In this document: positions 1 through 6,037 of the stretch, one piece after another
Layout: every line of letters starts with the position of its first letter
How positions within the stretch are numbered: the stretch's first letter is position 1
Assembly (NCBI GenBank): GCA_017452335.1
Contig: JAFTMP010000237.1
Span: forward strand, 1 to 6,037
From: Clostridia bacterium
GTDB taxonomy: Bacteria; Bacillota; Clostridia; Oscillospirales; CAG-272
DNA: 6,037 nt
Direction: 5' to 3'
The notes under the pieces: generated by a model
Databases searched by the model: none
What the model was told of the DNA's origin: nothing
The model's input: only the letters and a program-made list of their open reading frames with translations
Translations under genes and position numbers: made by a program

Positions 1-91
1 CTTTTTTTGTGATAGACTATACAAAACATTTTAAAAAACGGTCATTTTTCCTGCGCTTCACAGAAAAAATAAAGAACCGATCGAGGACCTT
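1..91 (+). other. AT-rich leader upstream of the first gene
   Basis: This is a non-coding AT-rich stretch. It opens with seven Ts (2-8), which could be the tail of an intrinsic terminator whose stem lies before the window, but that cannot be seen. TATACA at 18-23 resembles a -10 box, but its -35 partner would fall outside the window. A weak Shine-Dalgarno, GAGGA at 83-87, precedes the ATG at 92 by only 4 bases. The open frame on the opposite strand has no family resemblance and is not called a gene. Confidence 0.4.
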
Positions 92-694
92 ATGCAAAAA
101 ATTACCTTTAAATACCTTCTGTGGAAGGTGCTCATTTGTTTCCTGCTTCAAGTGATGGCAACGGCGGTGTGCATTCCTGCCGTGTGGGTACTGAAAGCCA
201 ATGATTTTGAAAACAGCCTTTGTGCGCTGATCTATTCTATCGGGGCGTTTGCAGTGTTCCTTGCACTGCAATACGGCATTATGAAGCGCTCCAATCTTTC
301 AAACATCAGCAAAAAGGATTATCTGCTGGGTGAGAGCATTGCCTATAGCGTTTGCGTCCTTATTGGTACGCTGATCCTTGCCCTTTGCTCGGGCGGACTT
401 GCCCCCCAAGGCTTTTCTTACTATCTTGCCGTCTTTTCCTGCGGATATCCCCTTTGTTATCTGACAGGAAACATCCTGCTGGGTGCTCTTTTACAGCTCG
501 TGCTCTTCCCCGTTCTTCTTTTGGCACTCTATGCCCTTAAAAAGAAAAAGGACCCGATGCTGTTGGGAAGCAAAAAGCTACCGCTTCCAAAGGACGCCCT
601 CGTAGTGGAAGAACGATCCGAGGAGGAAGGGTCCTACGAAGAGGATGAAGAAGAAAATGCAGAATCGGATACATTGTCGGAGGATGAGCAATGA
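92..694 (+). CDS. Small multi-spanning membrane protein with acidic C-terminal tail, function unknown
   Basis: I do not recognise a named family. The 200-residue product has hydrophobic segments at about residues 9-34, 42-63, 82-101, 108-124 and 127-149, so it is probably an integral membrane protein with four or five spans. The last span is followed by a lysine cluster (150-153), which by the positive-inside rule suggests a cytoplasmic C-terminus. The tail is strikingly acidic: residues 171-200 contain 16 Asp/Glu. The start at 92 has GAGGA 4 bases upstream. The stop overlaps the start of the pseudouridine synthase gene by 4 bases (ATGA), so the two are almost certainly co-transcribed and translationally coupled. 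The neighbour does not reveal a role, because pseudouridine synthases sit beside many unrelated genes. The gene-level call is secure; the function is open. Confidence 0.85.
   Translation: MQKITFKYLLWKVLICFLLQVMATAVCIPAVWVLKANDFENSLCALIYSIGAFAVFLALQYGIMKRSNLSNISKKDYLLGESIAYSVCVLIGTLILALCSGGLAPQGFSYYLAVFSCGYPLCYLTGNILLGALLQLVLFPVLLLALYALKKKKDPMLLGSKKLPLPKDALVVEERSEEEGSYEEDEEENAESDTLSEDEQ
679..684 (+). promoter_or_regulatory. Shine-Dalgarno for the pseudouridine synthase gene
   Basis: GGAGGA lies 6 bases before the ATG at 691, inside the acidic-tail codons of the preceding gene. It supports the 691 start and the 4-base ATGA overlap. The GGA/GAG/GAT run therefore serves both as acidic codons and as ribosome binding site. 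Confidence 0.8.
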
Positions 695-1689
695 TCATCG
701 TTGAGATCAAAAAGAACGACGCGGGACAGCGTCTTGATAAATTTTTACTGAAAAGCTACTCTAATCTGCCCCCCTCTCTGATGTTCAAGGGCATCCGCCA
801 AAAAAAGATCAAGGTCAACCGCAAGAGAGCGGAAGAAAAGCAGATCCTTGCCGAGGGCGACACCCTGCAGATCTTTTTGCCCGAGGAATTCTTTAAAAAA
901 GAGGCGGCAAAGGATGCTTTTATGAATTTAAAGGCAGACATTGACATTCTCTATGAGGACGAGCACATTCTGCTCATCGACAAAAAGCCGGGCATGGTGG
1001 TACACAGCGATGACAAGCAGGAAAGTGGTACGCTCATCGACCATGTAAAGGCGTATCTCATTGAAAAAGGAGAGTATCACCCCGAGGAGGAGCAGTCCTT
1101 TGCCCCTGCCCTTTGCAACCGCATTGACCGCAATACCGGCGGGATCGTATTGGCGGCAAAGGATGCCGAGAGCTTGCGCATCTTAAATGAGCAGATCAAG
1201 CTGGGGGGACTTGATAAGCGCTATCTTTGCGCCGTGAGAGGAAGACCCAATAAAAAAAGCGCCCTGCTTAAGGGGTATCTTATTAAAAATTCCGCGGCAA
1301 ACACCGTAAAGGTCTATGATGAAAAGCCGCCCTTCGGAGATGCCAAGGAGATCCTCACCGAATATACCGTGCTTGCCAGCGAAAATGCCAAGGAAGGACA
1401 GCTTTCCCTGCTGGAGGTCAAGCTGCATACCGGCAGGACCCATCAGATCCGCGCCCACATGGCGCACATCGGCCATCCTCTTTTGGGTGACGGAAAGTAC
1501 GGGGGAAACAAGGAGACCAAGGAGCGCTACCAGGCGCTGTATTCCTACATGCTCACCTTCCGCTTTAAGGGGGACGCGGGCATTCTTTCGGGACTTGAAG
1601 GGAAGAGCTTTAAGGTGCCCCTTGAGCACATCCGTTTCCTTTCCTATTTCCCGAGCTTTCAAAAGAGCATCTCAAAAGAAAACATATAA
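691..1689 (+). CDS. RluA-family (RluC/RluD-like) 23S rRNA-type pseudouridine synthase with S4 domain
   Basis: This enzyme isomerises specific uridines to pseudouridine in RNA, most likely in 23S rRNA, in the cytoplasm. An S4 RNA-binding domain occupies roughly residues 12-65 (GQRLDKFL at 12-19, then IKVNRKRAEE at 40-49). The catalytic domain follows at about 85-320. The active-site motif is NRIDRNTGG at 143-151, with D146 as the predicted nucleophile. The usual RLD is RID here and the following SG is GG. A second signature, HTGRTHQIRAH, lies at 246-256, followed by GHPLLGDGKYGG at 261-272. The KRY motif is at 176-178. At 332 residues the length is normal for S4-containing RluA members. The 691 start is supported by GGAGGA 6 bases upstream and by the ATGA overlap with the membrane-protein gene. 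The target uridine, and hence the choice between RluC, RluD or another paralogue, cannot be decided from sequence alone, so no symbol is given. Confidence 0.95.
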   Translation: MIIVEIKKNDAGQRLDKFLLKSYSNLPPSLMFKGIRQKKIKVNRKRAEEKQILAEGDTLQIFLPEEFFKKEAAKDAFMNLKADIDILYEDEHILLIDKKPGMVVHSDDKQESGTLIDHVKAYLIEKGEYHPEEEQSFAPALCNRIDRNTGGIVLAAKDAESLRILNEQIKLGGLDKRYLCAVRGRPNKKSALLKGYLIKNSAANTVKVYDEKPPFGDAKEILTEYTVLASENAKEGQLSLLEVKLHTGRTHQIRAHMAHIGHPLLGDGKYGGNKETKERYQALYSYMLTFRFKGDAGILSGLEGKSFKVPLEHIRFLSYFPSFQKSISKENI

Positions 1690-1698
1690 ATGAAAGCA

Positions 1699-1736
1699 AC
1701 CTCATAAAATGGTGTTACCGTTTTATGAGGTGTTTT
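1699..1736 (+). terminator. Long hairpin: possible intrinsic terminator that also buries the next gene's Shine-Dalgarno
   Basis: CCTCATAAAA (1700-1709) is the exact reverse complement of TTTTATGAGG (1721-1730). Inside it, T1710 faces G1720 as a wobble and GGT (1711-1713) pairs with ACC (1717-1719), leaving the 3-base loop GTT. A1699 can pair with T1731, giving about 15 continuous pairs. With one bulged A the stem can extend into the following T-rich TGTTTTATT. The position, 10 bases after the pseudouridine synthase stop, and the T-rich tail fit an intrinsic terminator. The tail is interrupted and the outer stem is AT-rich, so termination may be partial. The 3' arm contains GAGG of the flippase ribosome site, so the same structure could limit flippase translation. 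Confidence 0.6.
1727..1732 (+). promoter_or_regulatory. Shine-Dalgarno that fixes the flippase start at 1740
   Basis: GAGGTG is a perfect match to the anti-Shine-Dalgarno and sits 7 bases before the ATG at 1740. The in-frame upstream ATG at 1725 overlaps this element and has no ribosome site of its own. Starting there would add the odd leader MRCFI, so 1740 is preferred. Bases 1727-1730 lie in the 3' arm of the hairpin described above. Confidence 0.8.
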
Positions 1737-1739
1737 ATT

Positions 1740-3269
1740 ATGAGAAAAGCCAAACAGTTTATCATCAACGGGCTTGCCGTTTCGGGCGTTGCACTCTTTT
1801 TGCGCTTTGTGGGCATGGCGTTTAACGTCTATGTCAGCTCTGTTTTGGGCGCACAGGGCATGGGACTGCTGTCGCTGGTCAATTCGGTTTATACCCTTGC
1901 CCTGACCCTTGCCTCCTCGGGCATCAATCTCACCTGCACCAGGCTTTGCGCCCAAGCGCTGGAGCAAAAAAGAGGGAAAGAAGCCCGCAGGGCGCTGTTT
2001 GGGTGCGTGTTATATAGCCTGCTCTTTGGCTTTTTCTCCATGTTTTTACTGCTGGGGCTTTCTAAACCCATCGCCTTTGGCGTGCTGGGGGAAGCGCGCA
2101 CCAAAGGGTATTTGAGAGTGCTGGCGCTCTCTCTGCCCGCCACGGCGCTCTCCTCCTGTCTTGCTGGCTACTTCACCGCCATTCGAAAGGTATCCCGCTC
2201 TGCCATCACCTCTATTCTCAGTCAAGGGGTGAAAATTGCGCTGACTGTCTTTTTGGTTTCACTCTTTGGCGGGGGAAGCGCGGGTGTGGGAGCGATTTTA
2301 CTGGCAAGCTGTCTTTCGGAGATCCTTGGAGCACTGCTTTCCGCTCTGCTGTGCATCCCCGATCTAAAGGGTGAACTGCGCCCTGTGGGCAGTGCACTGC
2401 CCCATCTGCCCGCGCGCATCTGCGGCATTGCCCTGCCCGTTGCCTTTGCCGCCTGGGTGCGCTCTGCTCTTGTTTCGGCAGAGCACGTGCTCATTCCCAA
2501 GGGGCTGATCAAATACGGCGCGGGGTCCGACAGTGCCCTTGCCACCTACGGCATGATGCACGGCATGGCGCTTCCGGTGATCTTCTTTCCCACCGCCATT
2601 CTTTCCTCCTTTACATCCCTCCTTATTCCCGAAATTTCCCGTTTTCATGCGGAAAACAAGCAAGAGGAGATCAGCGCCTCTGCTTCCAGGATGTTGCGCA
2701 TCACTCTGCTTTATTCCATTGCCTGCGCCGCCATTCTGCTCTTTTTTGCAGAGCCCTTCGGCGTGGCACTCTACCGCTCCCTGCCAACGGGAAAAATGAT
2801 CGCCCTCTTTGCACCGCTCATTCCCGTAATGTACTTGGACACCGCCGCCGATTCGGTGCTCAAGGGTATGGGCGAGCAGGTCTACTGCATGAAGATCAAC
2901 ATTATCGACGCCGCCATTTCCTTGATTTTGGTCTATTTTTTGGTTCCGCGCATCGGTGTGGCAGGATATGTGCTCACCGTGTTCCTTTCGGAATGCTTCA
3001 ACACCGTGTTCAGTATCCTGCGCCTTTGCAAAAAGATCAAGCTCTCCCTGCCTCTGCTTTCCTCCCTCATTCTGCCCGTGCTTTGCGCCATCGGTGCCGC
3101 CTTCCCCGCAAAGGGACTCTACGCCCCCCTTTCCACCCTGCCCGCCTTCCTTTCCCTGCCCTTAGCGTGTCTTGTGTTTTTGGCATTTTACTGCTTTTTG
3201 CTCTCGCTTACCGGCGCATTTTCCAAAAACGACAAACGGTACTTCAAAAGATTGCTTACAGGAAAATAA
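1740..3269 (+). CDS. MOP-superfamily polysaccharide/lipid-linked oligosaccharide flippase, SpoVB-like
   Basis: This is a polytopic inner-membrane transporter of the MATE-like MOP superfamily (COG2244 type). Such proteins flip lipid-linked sugars or cell-wall precursors across the membrane. The 509-residue product is close to the length of SpoVB proteins and has hydrophobic segments nearly throughout, consistent with about 14 spans. The N-terminal half (about 1-300) has features I associate with clostridial SpoVB-type flippases: SGINL at 60-64, an EH-LIPKGL stretch at 248-256 and LLIPEIS at 294-300. The C-terminal half (about 315-490) resembles the polysaccharide synthesis C-terminal region. 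The polar end KNDKRYFKRLLTGK is cytoplasmic by inference. SpoVB acts in spore cortex assembly in Bacillus. Close relatives include the MurJ-type lipid II flippase YtgP and capsule flippases, so substrate and any sporulation role are inferences. It follows the pseudouridine synthase after 50 bases that include a hairpin covering its ribosome site. Confidence 0.9.
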   Translation: MRKAKQFIINGLAVSGVALFLRFVGMAFNVYVSSVLGAQGMGLLSLVNSVYTLALTLASSGINLTCTRLCAQALEQKRGKEARRALFGCVLYSLLFGFFSMFLLLGLSKPIAFGVLGEARTKGYLRVLALSLPATALSSCLAGYFTAIRKVSRSAITSILSQGVKIALTVFLVSLFGGGSAGVGAILLASCLSEILGALLSALLCIPDLKGELRPVGSALPHLPARICGIALPVAFAAWVRSALVSAEHVLIPKGLIKYGAGSDSALATYGMMHGMALPVIFFPTAILSSFTSLLIPEISRFHAENKQEEISASASRMLRITLLYSIACAAILLFFAEPFGVALYRSLPTGKMIALFAPLIPVMYLDTAADSVLKGMGEQVYCMKINIIDAAISLILVYFLVPRIGVAGYVLTVFLSECFNTVFSILRLCKKIKLSLPLLSSLILPVLCAIGAAFPAKGLYAPLSTLPAFLSLPLACLVFLAFYCFLLSLTGAFSKNDKRYFKRLLTGK

Positions 3270-3324
3270 TCGCGATCCAATAGCCACAATTCTTGCATTT
3301 TGCATAAAATAAACAAACATCGTC
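3270..3324 (+). other. Intergenic stretch after the flippase, no clear terminator
   Basis: No GC-rich stem followed by a T-run is visible after the flippase stop. The only inverted repeat is ATTTTGCATAAAAT (3297-3310), whose five-pair stem is all A-T and too weak to call. Flippase transcripts may therefore read into the phosphoesterase gene. Confidence 0.4.
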
Positions 3325-3340
3325 TTGACATTTTGTGCAT
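3291..3340 (+). repeat. Imperfect direct repeat overlapping the -35 box
   Basis: TCTTGCATTTTGCAT (3291-3305) recurs as TCTTGACATTTTGTGCAT (3323-3340), the second copy having one inserted A and an inserted TG. The copies begin 32 bases apart, about three helical turns, and the second includes the -35 hexamer and part of the spacer. It could be a regulator binding site or chance similarity in AT-rich DNA. Confidence 0.3.
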
Positions 3341-3353
3341 CTTACGGTATGAT
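3325..3353 (+). promoter_or_regulatory. Strong vegetative (sigma-A type) promoter for the exported phosphoesterase
   Basis: A perfect -35 box, TTGACA (3325-3330), is followed by a 17-base spacer and TATGAT (3348-3353), which matches the -10 consensus at five of six positions. Transcription should begin near 3360, giving a short leader of about 25 bases that contains the ribosome site. The promoter makes the phosphoesterase gene a separate unit from the flippase, expressed in growing cells unless a regulator intervenes. Confidence 0.88.
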
Positions 3354-3374
3354 GAAGAAAAGAACTGAGTCTTT

Positions 3375-3380
3375 GGAGGT
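3375..3380 (+). promoter_or_regulatory. Shine-Dalgarno for the exported phosphoesterase
   Basis: GGAGGT lies 4 bases before the ATG at 3385. The spacing is short but the match is strong. Together with the promoter and the signal peptide beginning at this ATG, it fixes the start. Confidence 0.8.
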
Positions 3381-3384
3381 CCTT

Positions 3385-6037
3385 ATGAGAAAACACATTC
3401 GTCTGCCGGCGTTTATATTGGCGCTCCTGCTGATCCTGCCCCTTTGCACCTTCTTATCCCTCGGCTCCTTTGCAGGGGAGCTGACCATGCGCTATGAGCC
3501 CGATGCCGCAACTGCCTCCCTGCCCGGCTACTGCGCGGGAACCATCACCATCACCCCCGGGTCCGATAGCAGAAAGACCGGCTGGTACGCGCTGTATTTG
3601 GCAAGCGACAACGAGGTGCTCTCGGGCTACGAGCCTGTGGCACAAGAGCAGATCACCGGCAAAAAGGTGACGATCACCCTGCCTTACGGAATGTATCTTC
3701 CCGAAAAGGCAACCTCCCTGGTGCTCTTTGAGGGGGCTGCTAAAACGCCCTCCGACCGCTCCCTTGAAAAAGCAAGCGCCATCGTAAAGCTTGAAAAAGA
3801 GGCACTGCGCCTAAAGGATGCCCAGTTTACCTTTGCATCGGTGTCCGATGTGCATTTAAACTACGATGATCACGGCTACGGCGCCTCTGCCAAGTGGACT
3901 GCCGCGCTGGACTTTTTCAAGAGCAAGAAAATGGAGATGGTGGTCATCTCGGGGGACCTGACCGAATCGGGCGGCAAGACCGACTATGACCGCTACACCG
4001 CCGCCATTAAAGCATCGGAATATCCTGCCGATCAGATCTACTCTGCTAAGGGTAACCACGATGTACCCAACACCAATCTGTTCCTCACCGCCACCGCACA
4101 AGCCGACCAGATCCATCCCTTCCCCGGCTCTGCGTATTTCCATGTACTCAAAAAGGGCGAAGAACACGAGAAGGACAATTTGTTCATCTTCATGGCACAG
4201 GAGCTGTCCTCTACCTCCGCTTCCGCATCCACAGATAACTTCTCTTCCACTCAGCTTGACTGGCTGGAGGATCTGCTCATCCGCTATGCGGGAACCAATA
4301 CCAATATTTTCATCATTGAGCACGCCCTCATGCGCAATTTCGGCCCCGGCGACCGCATCAACGGTGCTTACGGAGAGCCCATTGTGCTTGACGAGCGCTT
4401 TGACGGCAACATGCGCTTCAAGGCACTGCTCACCGAATATAAAGAAGTCATCATGATGTCGGGGCATACCCACCTTTCCTTCTATGAGCTGCTCAACTTC
4501 TCCGACGAGCAGGGCACTGCCGCCCGCATGATCCACAACAGCTCGGTCAGCCAGCCCCGTAGCTATACCTCCTCGGGGTCCATTAGCTACAACAGCGAAG
4601 GACGCACCAACGCCCGCTCGGGAAGCGAGGGCTATTTGGTATACGTTTATGAAGACTATATCCTGTATGTAGGCTACAATCTGACCACCAAGCGCATCAT
4701 TCCCCGCGCCTGCTACCTCCTTGACAGCTACAGCGAGGAGCGTGCGGACGTGGTGGACCTCTCTTTAAAGCGCGCCCCCGACAAGACCATTTATACCGTC
4801 GGTGAATGGTTTGACGGCGCGGGTATGGAGATCGAAGCGACCTTTGCCGATGGCAGTAAAAAAATCGTTTCGGGCTGGGGCGTTTCCAAGGTGGGAAAGC
4901 TTGATGAAAGCGACGATTCTGTAGAGATCTACTACGGAAGCCTTGAAAAGACCGTCAAGGTTCCTATCCGCGTAGGCGGGGAGGACGTTACCCTGCCCTT
5001 TGAGGGCGAGGGAAGCTTGGAAGCGCCTTATTTAATTGAAACCGCAGAGGATTTCAAGGCGCTCACCGACCTCTTTAACAAATCCAAGGACGCCGCCAAT
5101 ATTTTTGGCAGTGGATTGCATTTCCGTCAAACAGCAGATATCGACATGACCGATGTGGCAGGCTACAAGGGCACGCCCGCAAACGGCGATGACAAGCGCT
5201 ACTTTGGCGGAAATTACGATGGCGGCGGCTATACGCTGACCGTTAACATCAAATCAAGCGGACAAACCTCCATCTTCCCTTATGTTTACGGTGCCATTTA
5301 CAATGTGGTCCTGCGGGGCTCCATTGAATCAAGCACCTCTGCACAGCCCATCAGAACCCTGCAAAAGGGCAGCGTGCTTGCAAACAGCGATATCGCCCTT
5401 ACCCTGGTCTCCTCCGCGGGCAACTGCATTTGCTACACCAATTACGCTACCGTATATAATGTCTATGTGCACGGCAAGGGTGATGACATCTTCAAGGGTG
5501 TCAGCGGAGGTACTGCAATCAAGGTCTATTCCAATTGCCACAAGGACAATGGCTCTGCCCTTACCGACAGCCACACCACCGCAACAAGCTATGTAGCGCA
5601 GGTTGCAAAAGTTCTTGCATACCTGACCACTGCAGACGACACGGCAGGCATCAAGGCACTCACCAATGCACTGGGCGATTTTGAGGGCGCAATGCTTGCA
5701 AAGATCAGCCATCAAGACGGCGCGCTGGTCTTTGATCACCCCGAGGGCTATGTTCCCGACGGCGGCGAAGAAAAAGAAAAATTTGAGCTGCAGCCTCTCA
5801 CTTGGGGTCTGGTAAAGAGAGAATACGGTGACAAGAGCGGGTCTTTACTGCTCTTAAAGGTGAGCAATCACTCAGACGAGCACATCGGCGCTCCCTGCTT
5901 TGACAAGACCCATCAGTACACCTTAACGGTAGACGGCAAGAGCACCAAGGTCACCCCTGCTGAACTGGTTGGCAGACTTGCCATCGGCTTCAATCTTGCA
6001 GACTATACCGAATTTGAGGGCATCTCCTCGGGCAATA
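3385..6037 (+). CDS. Exported multidomain calcineurin-like metallophosphoesterase (3' end outside window)
   Basis: The frame stays open from 3385 to the window end, giving at least 884 residues without a stop. Residues 1-30 form a signal peptide (basic RKHIR, hydrophobic core 7-26, likely cleavage after SFA at 28-30). A beta-rich segment of unknown family follows at about 31-145. The metallophosphoesterase domain (about 147-370) has every expected motif: DVH (D155, H157), GDLTESG (G190, D191), GNHD (223-226), a lone His at 313 and GHTH (360-363). These are the ligands for a two-metal centre, so an active phosphoesterase is expected. The substrate (phosphomonoester, nucleotide, phospholipid or other) cannot be told. 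Residues about 458-531 resemble a group 3 bacterial Ig-like domain (KTIYTVGEWFDG, then ATFADGSKKIV). Residues about 541-690 resemble GLUG-type beta-helix modules (APYLIETAEDF, QTADIDMTD, FGGNYDGGGYTLT). Residues 770-884 are unassigned. A wall or membrane anchor may lie beyond the window. The gene has its own promoter. Confidence 0.93.
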   Translation, partial: MRKHIRLPAFILALLLILPLCTFLSLGSFAGELTMRYEPDAATASLPGYCAGTITITPGSDSRKTGWYALYLASDNEVLSGYEPVAQEQITGKKVTITLPYGMYLPEKATSLVLFEGAAKTPSDRSLEKASAIVKLEKEALRLKDAQFTFASVSDVHLNYDDHGYGASAKWTAALDFFKSKKMEMVVISGDLTESGGKTDYDRYTAAIKASEYPADQIYSAKGNHDVPNTNLFLTATAQADQIHPFPGSAYFHVLKKGEEHEKDNLFIFMAQELSSTSASASTDNFSSTQLDWLEDLLIRYAGTNTNIFIIEHALMRNFGPGDRINGAYGEPIVLDERFDGNMRFKALLTEYKEVIMMSGHTHLSFYELLNFSDEQGTAARMIHNSSVSQPRSYTSSGSISYNSEGRTNARSGSEGYLVYVYEDYILYVGYNLTTKRIIPRACYLLDSYSEERADVVDLSLKRAPDKTIYTVGEWFDGAGMEIEATFADGSKKIVSGWGVSKVGKLDESDDSVEIYYGSLEKTVKVPIRVGGEDVTLPFEGEGSLEAPYLIETAEDFKALTDLFNKSKDAANIFGSGLHFRQTADIDMTDVAGYKGTPANGDDKRYFGGNYDGGGYTLTVNIKSSGQTSIFPYVYGAIYNVVLRGSIESSTSAQPIRTLQKGSVLANSDIALTLVSSAGNCICYTNYATVYNVYVHGKGDDIFKGVSGGTAIKVYSNCHKDNGSALTDSHTTATSYVAQVAKVLAYLTTADDTAGIKALTNALGDFEGAMLAKISHQDGALVFDHPEGYVPDGGEEKEKFELQPLTWGLVKREYGDKSGSLLLLKVSNHSDEHIGAPCFDKTHQYTLTVDGKSTKVTPAELVGRLAIGFNLADYTEFEGISSGN

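Noticed and set aside
18..25. TATACAAA as a sigma-E-like or sigma-A -10 element for the first gene
   Set aside because: The matching -35 region would lie before position 1, so no promoter can be supported within the window.
1183..1662. Minus-strand open frame of 159 codons
   Set aside because: It is antisense to the pseudouridine synthase catalytic domain, whose HTGRTHQIRAH signature is in the plus frame. It has no independent support.
1725..1739. Upstream ATG giving a flippase five residues longer
   Set aside because: This ATG overlaps the GAGGTG ribosome site that serves the ATG at 1740 and has no ribosome site of its own.
3297..3310. ATTTTGCATAAAAT inverted repeat as a flippase terminator
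   Set aside because: It has only five A-T pairs and no T-run after it, so it is too weak to call.
3433..3447. Lipoprotein lipobox at Cys21 of the phosphoesterase
   Set aside because: The residues before the cysteine are LPL, which does not fit the lipobox pattern of a small residue just before Cys. The SFA site at residues 28-30 is a better ordinary signal-peptidase cleavage site.
3986..4456. Plus-strand open frame of 156 codons in another frame
   Set aside because: It is Ser/Pro/Thr-rich low-complexity translation out of frame with the phosphoesterase, and typical of a shifted GC-biased gene.
3856..4536. Long minus-strand open frame of 226 codons
   Set aside because: It lies entirely opposite the metallophosphoesterase domain, which has clear catalytic motifs in the plus frame. 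The minus translation resembles no family and reflects codon bias.
5329..5739. Minus-strand open frame of 136 codons, rich in Cys and Val
   Set aside because: It is antisense to the exported phosphoesterase and has no convincing ribosome site or domain. It is treated as a shadow frame.

Overview
The window looks like chromosomal DNA from a low-to-mid-GC Clostridia-type Firmicute, probably an anaerobic gut lineage. Three things suggest this: strong GGAGG-type ribosome binding sites, a SpoVB-like flippase of the clostridial type, and an RluA-family pseudouridine synthase with the NRIDRNTGG active-site form familiar from Firmicutes. No taxon can be named from sequence alone. All genes lie on the plus strand and coding density is high. 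No non-coding stretch exceeds about 115 bases. I see no tRNA, rRNA, CRISPR array, insertion sequence or phage gene.

Positions 1-1689 hold a two-gene unit. A small multi-spanning membrane protein with a very acidic C-terminal tail (92-694) overlaps by 4 bases (ATGA) an S4-domain RluA-family pseudouridine synthase (691-1689). The first 91 bases are AT-rich leader. The opening T-run could be the tail of an upstream terminator.

Positions 1690-1739 hold a strong inverted repeat with a 3-base loop. Its 3' arm contains most of the Shine-Dalgarno sequence of the next gene. That gene (1740-3269) is a 509-residue polysaccharide/lipid-linked oligosaccharide flippase of the MOP superfamily, SpoVB-like. 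The hairpin may be an intrinsic terminator for the upstream pair, a translational gate for the flippase, or both.

Positions 3270-3384 carry the best promoter in the window: TTGACA, a 17-base spacer, then TATGAT, overlapped by an imperfect direct repeat. It drives a large exported protein (3385 to beyond the window end, at least 884 residues). This protein has a signal peptide, a beta-rich N-terminal segment, a complete calcineurin-like metallophosphoesterase domain, a bacterial Ig-like domain and a GLUG-like beta-helix region. Its C-terminus is outside the window.

Functionally the flippase and the exported phosphoesterase both concern the cell envelope or outside of the cell, while the pseudouridine synthase is housekeeping. 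The phosphoesterase has its own promoter, so the window is at least two transcription units rather than one pathway operon. I found no clear evidence of a wholly new system. The least ordinary items are the ribosome-site-sequestering hairpin and the multidomain exported phosphoesterase.
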